A stretch of DNA of 64,000 bases. Origin: an uncultured Archangium sp. Its GTDB lineage: Bacteria > Myxococcota > Myxococcia > Myxococcales > Myxococcaceae. Positions 20,967 through 36,600 of the stretch are shown in pieces. The stretch lies in the NCBI GenBank assembly GCA_903905455.1, contig CAIVGN010000106.1:38129-102128 (forward strand), given 5' to 3'. The notes under the pieces were generated by a model that saw only the letters and a list, made by a program, of their open reading frames with translations, ran no database searches and was not told the origin of the DNA. The translations under genes were made by a program, and so were the position numbers. Numbering within the stretch: position 1 is the first letter of the stretch; each line of letters opens with the position of its first letter.

Positions 20967-22166
20967 TCAGCTCAGCTGCGAGACGAAGTCGGCGAAGCGG
21001 GCGATGCCACGCTCGATGTTCGCGTCACCGGTGGCGAACGAGAAGCGGATGAAGCCCTCGGCGCCGAAGACCTCGCCGGGCATGGCCGCGACGAGGAAGT
21101 CATCGATGAGGATCTCCGAGAGGCGCATCGAGCCGCTGACCATCGCGCCCTTGTACGACTTACCGATGAGTTCCCCGACGTCGGCGAAGCAATAGAAGGC
21201 CCCGTCGGGCAGGCGGCACTTCACGCCGGGGATCTTGTTGAGCAGCCCGGTCATCAGCAGGCGGCGGCGGGCGAAGGCCTTCACCATCTCGTCGATGGGC
21301 GCGGTGGGGCCGGTGAGCGCAGCGAGGCCGCCCTTCTGGATCACCGAGGACGCGTTCGAGGTGGACTGGTCCTGGATGAGCTGCATGCCCGCGATGACTT
21401 CCTTCGGGCCGGCGGCGTAGCCCAGGCGCAGGCCGGTCATCGAGAAGGCCTTGGAGAAGCCGTTGACCACCAGGGTGCGCGGCGCGAGATCGGGCGCGAC
21501 GTTGGCGATGTTGAAGAACGGCTCGTCGATGTAGAGCAGCCGCTCGTAGATGTCGTCGGTGATGATCAGGCAGTCGTGGCCGCGCAGCACCTCGGCCAGG
21601 GCCTCGAGGGCGGGCCGGGAGATCACCGCGCCGGTGGGGTTGCTCGGCGAATTGAAGACCACCGCGCGGGTGCGGGGCGAGAGCGCGCGCCGCAGTTCCT
21701 TCGGGTCGGGGGTCCAGTTGTCGGAGGCCTGGGTGTCGACGATCTTCGGCTCGCCGTCGGCGAGGCGGACCATCTCCGGGTAGCTGACCCAGTACGGCGA
21801 GAAGATGACCACCTCGTCGCCGGGGGACAGCAGCGCCTGGAAGCAGTTGGAGAACGCCTGCTTGCCGCCGGTGGAGACGATCACCTGGTCGGGGGTGAAG
21901 GTGAGCTGGTTCTCGCGCAGGAGCTTGTCGCAGATGGCGCTCTTGAGCTCGGGGATGCCGCCCGTCGCGGTGTACTTGGTGAAGCCCGCGTCGAGGGCGG
22001 CCTTGATGGCGTCCTTGATGTGCGTGGGGGTGTCGAAGTCGGGTTCGCCGGCGGCGAAGCTCAGGACGTCGGCGCCCTTCGCGGCGAGCGCGCGGGCCTT
22101 GGCGTTGAGAGCGAGCGTGGGCGACGGCTTGACGGTCTTCAGACGCCTGGCGAGCTGCTGCGACAT
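20967..22166 (-). CDS. Aspartate/aromatic aminotransferase, class I (PLP)
   Basis: The 399-residue product is a fold-type I aminotransferase of subgroup I-gamma (AspC/AatA type), transferring an amino group between aspartate and 2-oxoglutarate, perhaps with wider specificity. Visible: LSFAAGEPDFDTPTHIKDAI, NSPSNPTGAVISRPALEALA, and the PLP lysine in VNGFSKAFSMTGLRLGYAAG, followed by the conserved Arg near FIRFSFATGDANIERGIARF. The ATG at 22166 is preceded by AGGACCTG. It is the last gene of rsmD-coaD-aminotransferase, 7 bases after coaD. Which amino acid it uses cannot be read from the sequence. Confidence 0.88.
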   Translation of the reverse strand: MSQQLARRLKTVKPSPTLALNAKARALAAKGADVLSFAAGEPDFDTPTHIKDAIKAALDAGFTKYTATGGIPELKSAICDKLLRENQLTFTPDQVIVSTGGKQAFSNCFQALLSPGDEVVIFSPYWVSYPEMVRLADGEPKIVDTQASDNWTPDPKELRRALSPRTRAVVFNSPSNPTGAVISRPALEALAEVLRGHDCLIITDDIYERLLYIDEPFFNIANVAPDLAPRTLVVNGFSKAFSMTGLRLGYAAGPKEVIAGMQLIQDQSTSNASSVIQKGGLAALTGPTAPIDEMVKAFARRRLLMTGLLNKIPGVKCRLPDGAFYCFADVGELIGKSYKGAMVSGSMRLSEILIDDFLVAAMPGEVFGAEGFIRFSFATGDANIERGIARFADFVSQLS

Positions 22167-22173
22167 CAGGTCC

Positions 22174-22677
22174 TCACTTCTTGGCGTACTTCGCCTTGAG
22201 CTTCTCGAGCACGTTCGGAGGCACTGCGCCCTCGACGTTGCCACCGAACGAGGCCACTTCGCGGACCAGGTTCGAGGAGATGTAGAAATAGTCTTCGCCG
22301 GTCATCATGAAGACGGTCTCGAGCTCGGAGCTCAGGCGCCGGTTCATGTTCGCCAGCTGGAACTCGAACTCGAAGTCGCTGACGGCGCGCAGGCCGCGGA
22401 GCACGACGTTGATCTGCCGCTTCTTGGCGTAGTCGACGAGCAGGCCCTCGAAGTCGTCGATCTCGACGCGGGGATCATCGCCGACGGCTCCCCGGATGAG
22501 CGCCTTGCGCTCCTCCACCGAGAAGAGCGGGGTCTTCTTGGGGTTCACCGCGATCGACACGATGAGGGAATCGAACATCTTGAGGCCACGGTGAATCAGC
22601 GACAGGTGGCCGTTCGTGAGAGGATCGAACGATCCCGGGTAGATGGCTGAGCGCACGGGGTGCGCAGAGTGGGTCAT
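22174..22677 (-). CDS. coaD: Phosphopantetheine adenylyltransferase
   Basis: CoaD transfers AMP to 4'-phosphopantetheine, the fourth step of coenzyme A synthesis. The 167-residue product has the nucleotidyltransferase motif [20 protein letters not shown] with the TxGH signature, [20 protein letters not shown], and [20 protein letters not shown], the ISSxxxR motif. The ATG overlaps the rsmD stop (ATGA). The rsmD-coaD pairing is widespread in bacteria. Confidence 0.96.
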   Translation of the reverse strand: MTHSAHPVRSAIYPGSFDPLTNGHLSLIHRGLKMFDSLIVSIAVNPKKTPLFSVEERKALIRGAVGDDPRVEIDDFEGLLVDYAKKRQINVVLRGLRAVSDFEFEFQLANMNRRLSSELETVFMMTGEDYFYISSNLVREVASFGGNVEGAVPPNVLEKLKAKYAKK

Positions 22678-23240
22678 GGTCCCTCGACGGTCAACCGGAA
22701 GATCGAAACGATGGTCGCGCCCATCTCGCGTTGATCGATGCGCTCGAAGGCGCCGACCTTCTCCGGGAGCAGCTCGTCCTCGCCGGTCTCGATGACCGCC
22801 ACGCCTTCCGGGCTGACGATCTTCGCCGCCAGGAGGGCCTCGAGCAGGGCCACGCCGGCCTGATGCTTGTACGGGGGATCGGCGAACACCAGCTCGAAGA
22901 CCCGCTTCTTGAGGCCCAGCGACTTGATGGTCGAGATCGCGTCGGCGGCGATGATCTCGACGCGATCGGTGAACTTGAGGGCGTCGGTGTTGGCCCGGCA
23001 CAGGGCGAGCGCCTCGCGGCCGCGGTCCACCAGCACCACCTTCACCGCGCCCCGGGAGGCGGCCTCGAGACCCAGCGCGCCGGTGCCCGCGAAGAGGTCG
23101 AGCACCGTCAGCCCGTCACAGCGCTGGCCGAGCACGTTGAAGATCGTCTCGCGCACCCGGTCGGCCGTGGGCCGAATCACATCGTCCGATAGTGGTGCGG
23201 CGAGCACCCTGCCCTTCGCTGATCCTGAGACGATTCGCAT
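22674..23240 (-). CDS. rsmD: 16S rRNA (guanine966-N2)-methyltransferase
   Basis: RsmD methylates G966 of 16S rRNA with S-adenosylmethionine. The 188-residue product starts [16 protein letters not shown], has [20 protein letters not shown], the SAM-binding [20 protein letters not shown] and the catalytic DPPY in [15 protein letters not shown]. Length is normal. It is the first gene of the minus-strand trio and diverges from the sigma-54 activator gene. Confidence 0.95.
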   Translation of the reverse strand: MRIVSGSAKGRVLAAPLSDDVIRPTADRVRETIFNVLGQRCDGLTVLDLFAGTGALGLEAASRGAVKVVLVDRGREALALCRANTDALKFTDRVEIIAADAISTIKSLGLKKRVFELVFADPPYKHQAGVALLEALLAAKIVSPEGVAVIETGEDELLPEKVGAFERIDQREMGATIVSIFRLTVEGP

Positions 23241-23290
23241 GCGACCTCCGGGGCGTCTCTCGCACGTCTGCCCACGGTTCCGCCCATCAA

Positions 23291-23343
23291 ATCGTCGCGA
23301 ATCGAGACGATCGCGGGCGTAGAGTGTCCTCCTTCGCGACGAT
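23291..23343. promoter_or_regulatory. Perfect 11-bp inverted repeat before the sigma-54 activator
   Basis: ATCGTCGCGAA (23291-23301) is repeated inverted as TTCGCGACGAT (23333-23343), arm centres 42 bases apart (about four helical turns). The right arm ends just before the AAAGGGG ribosome-binding sequence of the activator gene. It could be an operator for autoregulation or, in RNA, a stem covering the binding site. Confidence 0.4.
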
Positions 23344-23356
23344 CAAAGGGGCCGCA

Positions 23357-24960
<1,604 letters not shown>

Positions 24961-24964
<4 letters not shown>

Positions 24965-25851
24965 CCTCGACGTACTTTCATCAGGGCCTGTTCGAGACCG
25001 AAGACGGGGCGCCGCTGTGGTTCGAGTCGCGCGGGGAGCCCGGCGGCGTGCCGGTGGTGCTCAACGACGGGCTGGGCTGTGACGGCTTCATCTGGCGCTA
25101 CCTGTGGGAGCCGCTGACGGCCAAGCGCCGGGTGCTCCACTGGAACTACCGCGGGCACGGGCAGTCGGGCGTGCCCCCCGACGATTCGCGCATCGGCATG
25201 GAGTACATCACCGACGATCTCGCGCGCCTGATGGACGCGCAGCAGGTCGAGTCAGCGGTGATCTTCGGGCACTCCATGGGCGTGCAGGTCTCGCTCGAGT
25301 TCCACCGCCGCCACCGCGACCGGGTCAAGGCGCTGGTGCTGATCTGCGGCTCCTACGGCACCCCGCTCGACACCTGGCACGATCACACCCTGATGCGCGT
25401 GGCCTTCCCCTACCTCCAGCGCGCGGTGGAGAAGGCGCCGGCCCTGGCCAAGGCGTTGATGGGGCGCATCGTGAACACCCAGCTCGCCGTGGAGTTCGGC
25501 ATTCGCACCGAGCTCAACCCGGCGCTGATGAAGCCCAACGACTTCGCGCCCTACATGGAGCACCTGGCGAAGATGCACCCGCTGTACTTCATGCGGACGC
25601 TCGACTCGCTCAAGGACCACTCGGCGTGGGATCACCTGCCCTACGTCGACGTGCCCACCCTGGTGATCGGCGGCGAGGGCGATCGTTTCACCCCGGTGTG
25701 GCTCAGCCAGCGCATGGCCGAGTTCATCCCCGGCTCCGAGTACGTCTACGTGCCCGGGGGCACGCACACTGCCCCGCTCGAGCGCCCGGGCCTGGTCAAC
25801 GCGGCCATCGACCGGTTCCTGCGCGAGCGCGTGTCGGTGCACCCGCGCTGA
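24961..25851 (+). CDS. Alpha/beta-fold hydrolase
   Basis: The 296-residue product has the complete catalytic triad of the family: Ser105 in FGHSMGVQVS, Asp241 in GGEGDRFTP and His269 in GGTHTAPLE. The oxyanion region is LNDGLGCDGFIWRYLWEPLT. The substrate cannot be told; relatives include haloperoxidase-like esterases. The GTG start overlaps the activator's stop codon (GTGA), so the two are translationally coupled. No signal peptide is visible, which makes it cytoplasmic. It may act on the ligand sensed by the PocR domain, an inference from the overlap alone. Confidence 0.82.
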
Positions 25852-25854
25852 AGT

Positions 25855-26454
25855 TCACGCGGTGGGCTGGGCGGCCTTGATCGCGTCCAGCTCGGCCACC
25901 AGGGCGTCGCCGAACACCACGCGGATCTCGTCGCGGGACATGTCGTAGAGGAACGGGCCGGTGTTGCGGCACACGAGGTCGTCGGTGACGTCGTAGCTGG
26001 GCCGGAGCACGCCCTTGTCCCAGGTGACGGGGAACAGCCAGCACACCATGGGCTTGATCGCGTGGTAGTCGCGGCCGGTTTTCAAGGCGAAGGCGTGAAT
26101 TCCGCACCCCCGGCCATGAGGGCTCAGGAAGGTGCAGGCGCCCTTGTGGGTCTGCGTGCGCACGAACTTGCCGGTCTCGTACTCGGGGTCTTCGAAAACC
26201 TCGGGCTTGAACCACTGTTCGGGGGGTGTGGCGACGAAGGGCGCCAGCTCGTTCTTGAGAGCGAGAATGCGGTCGCGCTCGGCCAGGTTCACGTCGCAGC
26301 CGTACTGGCAGCAACTGTCCTGGCAAAACGTGCACTGCATGCAGTGGCCGAAGTACCGAAGCTTGAAGATATCGGTGTCGACCTGCTTGATGCTGGGGGC
26401 GGTGGAAATCGGGAGCAACACGCGGTCCGCCCTTACCTCGTTGTGTTCCGGCAA
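25855..26454 (-). CDS. Cysteine-cluster (YkgJ-like) protein
   Basis: The 199-residue product has many Cys in the pattern of zinc/iron-chelating cysteine-cluster proteins: FGHCMQCTFCQDSCCQYGCD near residue 36, CTFLSPHGRGCGIHAFALKT in the middle, and MVCWLFPVTW and CRNTG later. The HGRGC-x-IH and KPMVC-x-LFP motifs are what YkgJ-type proteins carry. Function is unknown; metal binding is likely. It converges on the hydrolase gene (3 bases apart) and is divergent from typA (23 bases). Confidence 0.6.
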   Translation of the reverse strand: MPEHNEVRADRVLLPISTAPSIKQVDTDIFKLRYFGHCMQCTFCQDSCCQYGCDVNLAERDRILALKNELAPFVATPPEQWFKPEVFEDPEYETGKFVRTQTHKGACTFLSPHGRGCGIHAFALKTGRDYHAIKPMVCWLFPVTWDKGVLRPSYDVTDDLVCRNTGPFLYDMSRDEIRVVFGDALVAELDAIKAAQPTA

Positions 26455-26477
26455 GGAACCTGCGAAAGGCGCCGTCG

Positions 26478-28322
26478 ATGTTTCCCCGAGAAAAAATCCG
26501 CAATGTCGCCATCGTCGCCCACGTCGACCATGGCAAGACCACCCTCGTCGATCACATGCTCCGCCAGGGAGGTGCCTTTCGTGCGAACGAAAACGTCGCC
26601 GAGCGCGTGATGGACTCGAACGACCTCGAGCGAGAGAAGGGCATCACGATCATGGCGAAGAACACCGCCATTGGTTGGAATGACCACTTCATCAACATCG
26701 TCGACACCCCGGGTCACGCCGACTTCGGCGGTGAAGTCGAGCGCGGCCTGCGCATGGTCGACGGCGTGCTCCTGCTGGTGGACGCGGCCGAAGGCCCGTT
26801 GCCGCAGACCCGCTTCGTGCTCGGCAAGGCGCTGGCGCTCGGCCTGAAGACCGTGGTGGTGATCAACAAGATCGACCGCAAGGACGCCCGGGCCAAGGAA
26901 GTGCTCGACTTCGTCTACTCGCTCTACATCGACCTCGGTGCAGACGAGAAGGACCTCGAGATGCCGGTGCTGTACGCCGTCGCCCGTGAGGGCAAGGCCG
27001 GCTACGACCTCGACAACATCGGGAACACGCTTCACCCGCTGTTCGATGCGATCGTCAGCCACATCTCGCCGCCGCCTGCGCCCGCGCCAGACGCGACCAC
27101 GCAGCTGCTGCTCGCCAACCTCGACTACGACGACTACGTCGGCCGCATCGGCATTGGTCGTGTCTCGGCCGGCCGCCTCGCGCCGAACATGCAGGTCTCC
27201 ATCGCCCGTGACGCGGGCAAGATCGAGCAGGGCAAGATCGTCAAGCTGTTCGGCTTCTCGGGCCTCAAGCGCGTCGAGATCGCCGAAGCGGGCCCTGGCG
27301 AGATCGTGTGCGTCGCAGGCATCGAGGAGCTCTCGATCGGCGACACCATCTGCGATCTCGAGAACCCCAAGCCCCTGCCCCGCATCAAGGTGGACGAACC
27401 CACCATGATGATGATCTTCCGCGTCAACAACGGGCCGTACGCCGGGCGCGAAGGCAAGTTCGTCACCTCGCGCAACATCCGCGATCGGCTCCTGCGCGAG
27501 TCGTACAAGAACGTGTCGATTCGTGTCGAAGAGACCGATTCGCCTGACGCGTTCCGCGTGGTCGGCCGTGGTGAATTGCAGCTCGCGGTGATCATCGAGA
27601 CGATGCGTCGCGAGGGTTTCGAGCTCACCGCGTCGAACCCCGAGCCGCTGATCAAGGAGATCGACGGCGTGAAGCACGAGCCCATGGAGCTCGTGTACTG
27701 CGACGTCCCCGAGCTCTGCGTCGGCGTCGTGACCGAGCGCCTTGGGCCCCGCAAGGGCCGCATGGTGGACATGGCCCCGCTGGGCGGCGCGCGCACCCGC
27801 GTGCAGTTCCGCATCCCCGCGCGTGGCCTCGTCGGCTTCCGCTCGGAGTTCCTGACCATCACCAAGGGCGAAGGCATCATGTCGTCGCAGTTCGACGGCT
27901 GGGAGCCCTACATGGGCTACATCCCCCGCCGCGCGAACGGCGCGATCATCGCCGACCGCCTGGGCGACGCGATCCCCTACGCGCTGTTCAGCATCCAGGA
28001 GCGCGGCAAGCTCTTCGTGCGGCCCGGCGACTTGTTGTACGAAGGCATGGTCATCGGCGAGAACGCGCATCCCAGCGATCTCGACGTGAACGCCAGCCGC
28101 GCGAAGAAGCTGACCAACATCCGCGCTGCCGGCCGTGACGAGAACGTCATTCTCACGCCGCCCGCCGAGATGAACCTCGAGAAGGCCCTGGAGTGGATCG
28201 CCGAGGACGAGCTCGTCGAGGTCACCCCCAAGTCCATCCGCCTGCGTAAGCGCGTGCTGCCCTTCCAGGACCGCTACCGCACGGAGCGCGGTCGCAAGCG
28301 TGAGAAGGAAGACGCGGACTGA
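26478..28322 (+). CDS. typA: Ribosome-associated GTPase TypA/BipA
   Basis: TypA/BipA is a ribosome-binding GTPase of the EF-G family that helps late 50S assembly and stress or cold adaptation. The 614-residue product has the usual length, G1 [16 protein letters not shown]3 [17 protein letters not shown]4 NKIDRKDAR, then domain II, the EF-G III/V-like domains ([20 protein letters not shown]) and the BipA-specific C-terminal domain ([20 protein letters not shown], and [20 protein letters not shown] with SIRLRKR). No domain IV is present, as expected. Codon use here is like that of the highly expressed ribosomal genes. Confidence 0.96.
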   Translation: MFPREKIRNVAIVAHVDHGKTTLVDHMLRQGGAFRANENVAERVMDSNDLEREKGITIMAKNTAIGWNDHFINIVDTPGHADFGGEVERGLRMVDGVLLLVDAAEGPLPQTRFVLGKALALGLKTVVVINKIDRKDARAKEVLDFVYSLYIDLGADEKDLEMPVLYAVAREGKAGYDLDNIGNTLHPLFDAIVSHISPPPAPAPDATTQLLLANLDYDDYVGRIGIGRVSAGRLAPNMQVSIARDAGKIEQGKIVKLFGFSGLKRVEIAEAGPGEIVCVAGIEELSIGDTICDLENPKPLPRIKVDEPTMMMIFRVNNGPYAGREGKFVTSRNIRDRLLRESYKNVSIRVEETDSPDAFRVVGRGELQLAVIIETMRREGFELTASNPEPLIKEIDGVKHEPMELVYCDVPELCVGVVTERLGPRKGRMVDMAPLGGARTRVQFRIPARGLVGFRSEFLTITKGEGIMSSQFDGWEPYMGYIPRRANGAIIADRLGDAIPYALFSIQERGKLFVRPGDLLYEGMVIGENAHPSDLDVNASRAKKLTNIRAAGRDENVILTPPAEMNLEKALEWIAEDELVEVTPKSIRLRKRVLPFQDRYRTERGRKREKEDAD

Positions 28323-28352
28323 TCGCCTCGCGCGCGCGGTAGGCTTGGCCGC

Positions 28353-29528
28353 GTGCGCGCCTGGCTCGAACGGGAGTCCCCTCCCGGTAACGACATCACC
28401 CTCCCCGACAGCTCGGGGAGTTTCGTCTTCGGACGGTCGGGCAAGAGCACGATCGTCTTCGACGACCCCGCGATCTCGCCGCGCCACTGTGAGCTCACCT
28501 TCGACGGTGGGTTCTGGAAGGTGCGCGACCTGGGGACCGACGCGGGAACCCGCGTCAACGGCTTCACCCTCACCCACAACCAGGCGCTCTTTCCGGGCGA
28601 CCGGCTCGAGTTCGGCACCACGCGGCTGCGCTTTCGCAGCGCCTTGCCACCGGACGATCGCGAGTTGATCGAGGCCATCGCGCGGGCCCCCGACGCCGAG
28701 CCCAACTACCTCGTCTACGCGGACCAGCTGCAGGAGCGCGGCGACCCGCTGGGCGAGCGGATCATGAAGAGCCGCAGCGGCGGCCGGGTGGATCACATGA
28801 CCTGGCTGGGCTCGCTGTGGGAATCGCTGGTCTCGGGCGAGCTCGAGGTGGACTGGCACTTCGGCTTCATCAAGCGGGCGACGATTCGCACGGCCGCGGG
28901 GCGCATGCCGACCGACTGGCGGAACATCGTCTCGCGGCTGGTGAACCTGCGCATCGGGCGCTTCGTGCGGGGGCTGACCATCGACCTGGCGCGGCTGCAG
29001 AACCTCACGCCGCTGCAGATCCCCGAGGCGGTGGTGGCCGCGCAGCACTACCTGGCGGAGCTGCCGGGGCTGCCCTCGAGCCTGGAGCGGCTCTCGCTGG
29101 GGTACCACGTGGCCCAGCCCTCGAGCGGCGTGCTCTCGGTCACCGAGGAGCTGGCGCTGCGGTTGCCGAGGCTGCGGGGCACCCCGGTGTACCAACGCGC
29201 GAACGGCGTGCGGCTGAGGGTGTTGAGCGTGGTGCCGGGCATTGCCTTGAGCGGCATCGAGGGAAGCCGGGTGTTGAGCGGCGTCACGCGGATCAGGCGC
29301 GGGCAGCGGCACCAGTTGTTCCTCGAGAGCCCGCCGGGCATCCCCTTCATGGCCGACGGCAACCCCTGCTACTTCGCGTTCGCCGACGGGCGGGCGCAGC
29401 TCATCGCGGGGCGCATGCGCGGAGAAGTGAGGGTCAACAACCGCATCGACTCGTTGTTCGCGCTGCTGCCCGACGACGTGATCGACGTGCAGGGCGGCGC
29501 GAAGTTCCGACTCGAGCTGGTCCCATGA
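28353..29528 (+). CDS. FHA-domain protein with TIGR02996 domain (first of a pair)
   Basis: The 391-residue product starts with an FHA domain (about 5-95: SGSFVFGRSGKSTIVFDDPA, then ISPRHCELTF and GTRVNG), which binds phosphothreonine peptides. Next is the TIGR02996 motif EPNYLVYADQLQERGDPLGE (about 115-134), found mainly in Myxococcota and Planctomycetota and often before leucine-rich-repeat-like regions. Residues 150-300 are Leu/Arg-rich repeats. The end (AGRMRGEVRVNNRIDSLFAL, then LPDDVIDVQGGAKFRLEL) looks like a second, degenerate FHA-type fold. The GTG at 28353 is the start. ATGA overlap couples it to the next gene. Confidence 0.78.
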   Translation: MRAWLERESPPGNDITLPDSSGSFVFGRSGKSTIVFDDPAISPRHCELTFDGGFWKVRDLGTDAGTRVNGFTLTHNQALFPGDRLEFGTTRLRFRSALPPDDRELIEAIARAPDAEPNYLVYADQLQERGDPLGERIMKSRSGGRVDHMTWLGSLWESLVSGELEVDWHFGFIKRATIRTAAGRMPTDWRNIVSRLVNLRIGRFVRGLTIDLARLQNLTPLQIPEAVVAAQHYLAELPGLPSSLERLSLGYHVAQPSSGVLSVTEELALRLPRLRGTPVYQRANGVRLRVLSVVPGIALSGIEGSRVLSGVTRIRRGQRHQLFLESPPGIPFMADGNPCYFAFADGRAQLIAGRMRGEVRVNNRIDSLFALLPDDVIDVQGGAKFRLELVP

Positions 29529-30661
29529 AGGCCTGGCTCCAGAAGGTCGACCTCGAGAGCTTCGCGGTCGAGCTGGTGGAGCTGCCGGCGGGCGCGGCGC
29601 GGGTGACGGTGGGCCGGGCGTCGACCTGCGACGTCCGGGTGGATTCGGGGCGGGTCTCGCGGGTGCAGTTCGTCTTGAAGAGCGACGGGGGCCCCTGGAC
29701 GTTGGAGATCGACCCCGGCGCCAGCGCTACGTTCGTGAACGGGGCCAGGGTCAGCCAGCACCTGCTGGTGACCTTCGACCGGATCGCGATCGGCGCGGCG
29801 ATGTTCACCTTCCTGACCGCCCCCCCGGCGCACCACGCCGAGCTCGAGGCGCGCATCGATGAGGACCCCGACGACGCGGGTCGGGTCCAGGTGTGGGCCG
29901 ACTGGCTGCAGGAGCAGGGAGACCCCCTGGGCGCGCGGCTCCTCGGGGCCACGACGAACCCGGCCTGGGGCGGGCGGCACGTGGAGGTCGCCCGAAAGCA
30001 CGGGCTGGTGCACTCCCTGAAGCTCCGCGCGGGGCCCGGCGTGTTCAACCAGGCGGAGCAGTTGCTGCTGCTGATCAAGGACCGGGAAGCGCGCTGGACC
30101 CGGGAGCTGACGGTCGACGTGTCGGGGTGGGAGCGCACGGACCGGGTCCAGCAGACGACCGCGGCGGTGCTGCGGGTGCTGCTGACGGGGCCCCACCTGC
30201 CTCGCCTCGAGCGGTTGTCCTTCGGGAGCATCACCGAGGTGCTGCCGCAGGACTCCTTCGTGCCGGCCTTGCTGCAGCGACTGCCGGCCCGCTTTCCCCA
30301 CCTGAGGACGGCCCCCGAGTCGCTGTTGCGGCCGACCCGGCGCGCGGCGCTGGAGATCGTCTCGGTGCCCGCGGAGCTCGACTTTCATGCCCCGACGGCG
30401 ATCGGTGGCCGCATCTCCCTCGAGGCGGGGCTGTGGGTCGGCAGCGCGGTCGAGGGGCAACTGCGCGCGCTGGCCCCGGGCATCTTGCGGGCGACGGCCG
30501 AGCAGTCGTTCCTGGTGCGGCAGGAGGCGCCCCCGTGGTGCTTCATTCCGCTCGAGGCCGGGGTGCTGCTCAACGGCCGGGACGCGGTCGAGACCCGGCT
30601 GCTGCCGGGGGACGTGATCGAAGAGCCGCGCGGGAGCCGCTTCATGTTCCGCGCGGACTGA
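29525..30661 (+). CDS. FHA-domain protein with TIGR02996 domain (second of a pair)
   Basis: The 378-residue product has the same layout as the upstream gene: FHA (about 20-98: VTVGRASTCDVRVDSGRVSR, then FVNGARVSQHLLVTFDRIAI), TIGR02996 (AGRVQVWADWLQEQGDPLGA, about 119-138), a Leu/Arg-rich repeat region, and a C-terminal FHA-like end (AGVLLNGRDAVETRLLPGDV, then IEEPRGSRFMFRAD). It reads as a tandem duplicate that has diverged considerably. Such pairs probably act in Ser/Thr-kinase signalling, which is abundant in myxobacteria; no kinase gene is adjacent. Confidence 0.78.
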   Translation: MKAWLQKVDLESFAVELVELPAGAARVTVGRASTCDVRVDSGRVSRVQFVLKSDGGPWTLEIDPGASATFVNGARVSQHLLVTFDRIAIGAAMFTFLTAPPAHHAELEARIDEDPDDAGRVQVWADWLQEQGDPLGARLLGATTNPAWGGRHVEVARKHGLVHSLKLRAGPGVFNQAEQLLLLIKDREARWTRELTVDVSGWERTDRVQQTTAAVLRVLLTGPHLPRLERLSFGSITEVLPQDSFVPALLQRLPARFPHLRTAPESLLRPTRRAALEIVSVPAELDFHAPTAIGGRISLEAGLWVGSAVEGQLRALAPGILRATAEQSFLVRQEAPPWCFIPLEAGVLLNGRDAVETRLLPGDVIEEPRGSRFMFRAD

Positions 30662-30679
30662 TCCCGCGCGGGGCCCAGG

Positions 30680-32032
30680 TCAGGACAGGTGACGCGCGAC
30701 GGAGTTGGCGAGATCGCGCCCGTCGGCGATCGCCCAGACGATCAACGACGCGCCCCGCGACGAGTCACCGCCGGCGAAGACCCCGGGCACCGAGGTGGCG
30801 AACGCACGATCCACCTTCACGTTGCCGCGCGCGTCGAGCTCGACCCCGAGCTGCTCGTGCACCTGGCGCCCGTCAGCCCCGAGGAAGCCCATGGCCTGGA
30901 TCAACAGGTCCACCTCCACCCGCTCTTCGTTCTCCGGGTTCTGGATGTCGGCCCAGTGGAGCGCGGTGAGCTGGCCGTCGACGCCCTCCAGCCGCGTGGT
31001 GCGGCGGGCGAAGAGGCGCTGGCCCCCCTCTTCCTGGCTCGACGAGGTGCGGAACACGAGCGGCCACTGGGGCCACGGGTTCTTCTCGCTGCGCGACGGA
31101 GGCGGCGCCCCCATCAGCTCGACCTGCAGCACCGACTTCGCGCCCTGGCGCAGCGACGTGCCCAGGCAGTCGGAGCCGGTGTCGCCGCCGCCGAGCACCA
31201 CCACGCGCTTGCCTTCGGCGAACGCGGGACCGCCGCGGTTCTGCGCCTCGAGGAAGTCCATGGCCATCATCACGCCCTTGAACTCGACGCCGGGCACTTC
31301 GAGGGTGCGGGCCCGCTGGGCGCCGATGGCGATGACGAGCGCGTCGTGGCCCGCCCGCAGCTCCTTCCACGTCGGCGAGAGACCCACGTCGACGCCGGTG
31401 CGGAAGGCGATGCCCTCGGCCTCCAGGATCGCCAGGCGGCGATCGATGATGGACTTCTCGAGCTTGAAGTCGGGAATGCCGTAGCGCAGCAGCCCGCCGA
31501 GGCGATCGGCGCGCTCGAAGACGGTCACCGAGTGCCCCATGCGGTTGAGCCGCGACGCCGCCGCGAGCCCCGCCGGGCCGGAGCCGACCACCGCCACGCG
31601 CTTGCCGGTGCGAATCGCGGGCAACCGCGGCACCACCCAGCCCTCGCTGAAGGCGCGCTCGATGATCTCCTTCTCCATCTGCTCGATGGTCACGGCGTCC
31701 TGGTCGATGGCCAGCACGCACGCGCCCTCGCACGGAGCGGGGCACAGCCGCCCGGTGAACTCGGGGAAGTCGTTGGTGGTGGACAGCACCGCCCAGGCCT
31801 GGCGCCAGCGACCGGCGTACACGTGCTCGTTGAAGTCGGGGATCACGTTCCCCAGCGGGCAGCCCTGGTGACAAAACGGAACGCCGCAGTCCATGCAGCG
31901 GCCGGCCTGGCGGGTCGCCTCCTCGGGGGCGAGGGGGAGCACGAACTCCCGCGTGTCCTTGACCCGGAGATCGAGGGGGCGCTTCTCGGGGATCTCGCGG
32001 TCCCACTCCATGAAGCCGGTTGGCTTGCCCAT
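30680..32032 (-). CDS. gltD: Glutamate synthase (NADPH) small subunit
   Basis: GltD oxidises NADPH and passes electrons to the large subunit. The 450-residue product has the N-terminal cysteine motifs for 4Fe-4S clusters (CMDCGVPFCHQGCPLGNVIP and CPAPCEGACVLAID), FAD-binding VAVVGSGPAGLAAASRL and NADPH-binding VVLGGGDTGSDCLGTSLR. It ends with the FAD motif VPGVFAGGDSSRGASLIVWA. Its start lies 3 bases after gltB, so the two subunits are made together. Confidence 0.96.
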   Translation of the reverse strand: MGKPTGFMEWDREIPEKRPLDLRVKDTREFVLPLAPEEATRQAGRCMDCGVPFCHQGCPLGNVIPDFNEHVYAGRWRQAWAVLSTTNDFPEFTGRLCPAPCEGACVLAIDQDAVTIEQMEKEIIERAFSEGWVVPRLPAIRTGKRVAVVGSGPAGLAAASRLNRMGHSVTVFERADRLGGLLRYGIPDFKLEKSIIDRRLAILEAEGIAFRTGVDVGLSPTWKELRAGHDALVIAIGAQRARTLEVPGVEFKGVMMAMDFLEAQNRGGPAFAEGKRVVVLGGGDTGSDCLGTSLRQGAKSVLQVELMGAPPPSRSEKNPWPQWPLVFRTSSSQEEGGQRLFARRTTRLEGVDGQLTALHWADIQNPENEERVEVDLLIQAMGFLGADGRQVHEQLGVELDARGNVKVDRAFATSVPGVFAGGDSSRGASLIVWAIADGRDLANSVARHLS

Positions 32033-32035
32033 GGT

Positions 32036-36511
<4,476 letters not shown>

Positions 36512-36600
36512 GTTGCGCACTCCCAGTCGCGGCGTGACGCGCCGCAACACGGAGTCTAATGCAACGCGTCAGCTGGCGCTCATGCGATCTGGGGCGCGGT

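Noticed and set aside
26433..29312. Long minus-strand frame opposite typA and the first FHA gene (959 codons)
   Set aside because: Covers two real genes in antisense, no ribosome-binding sequence or recognisable domain; shadow.
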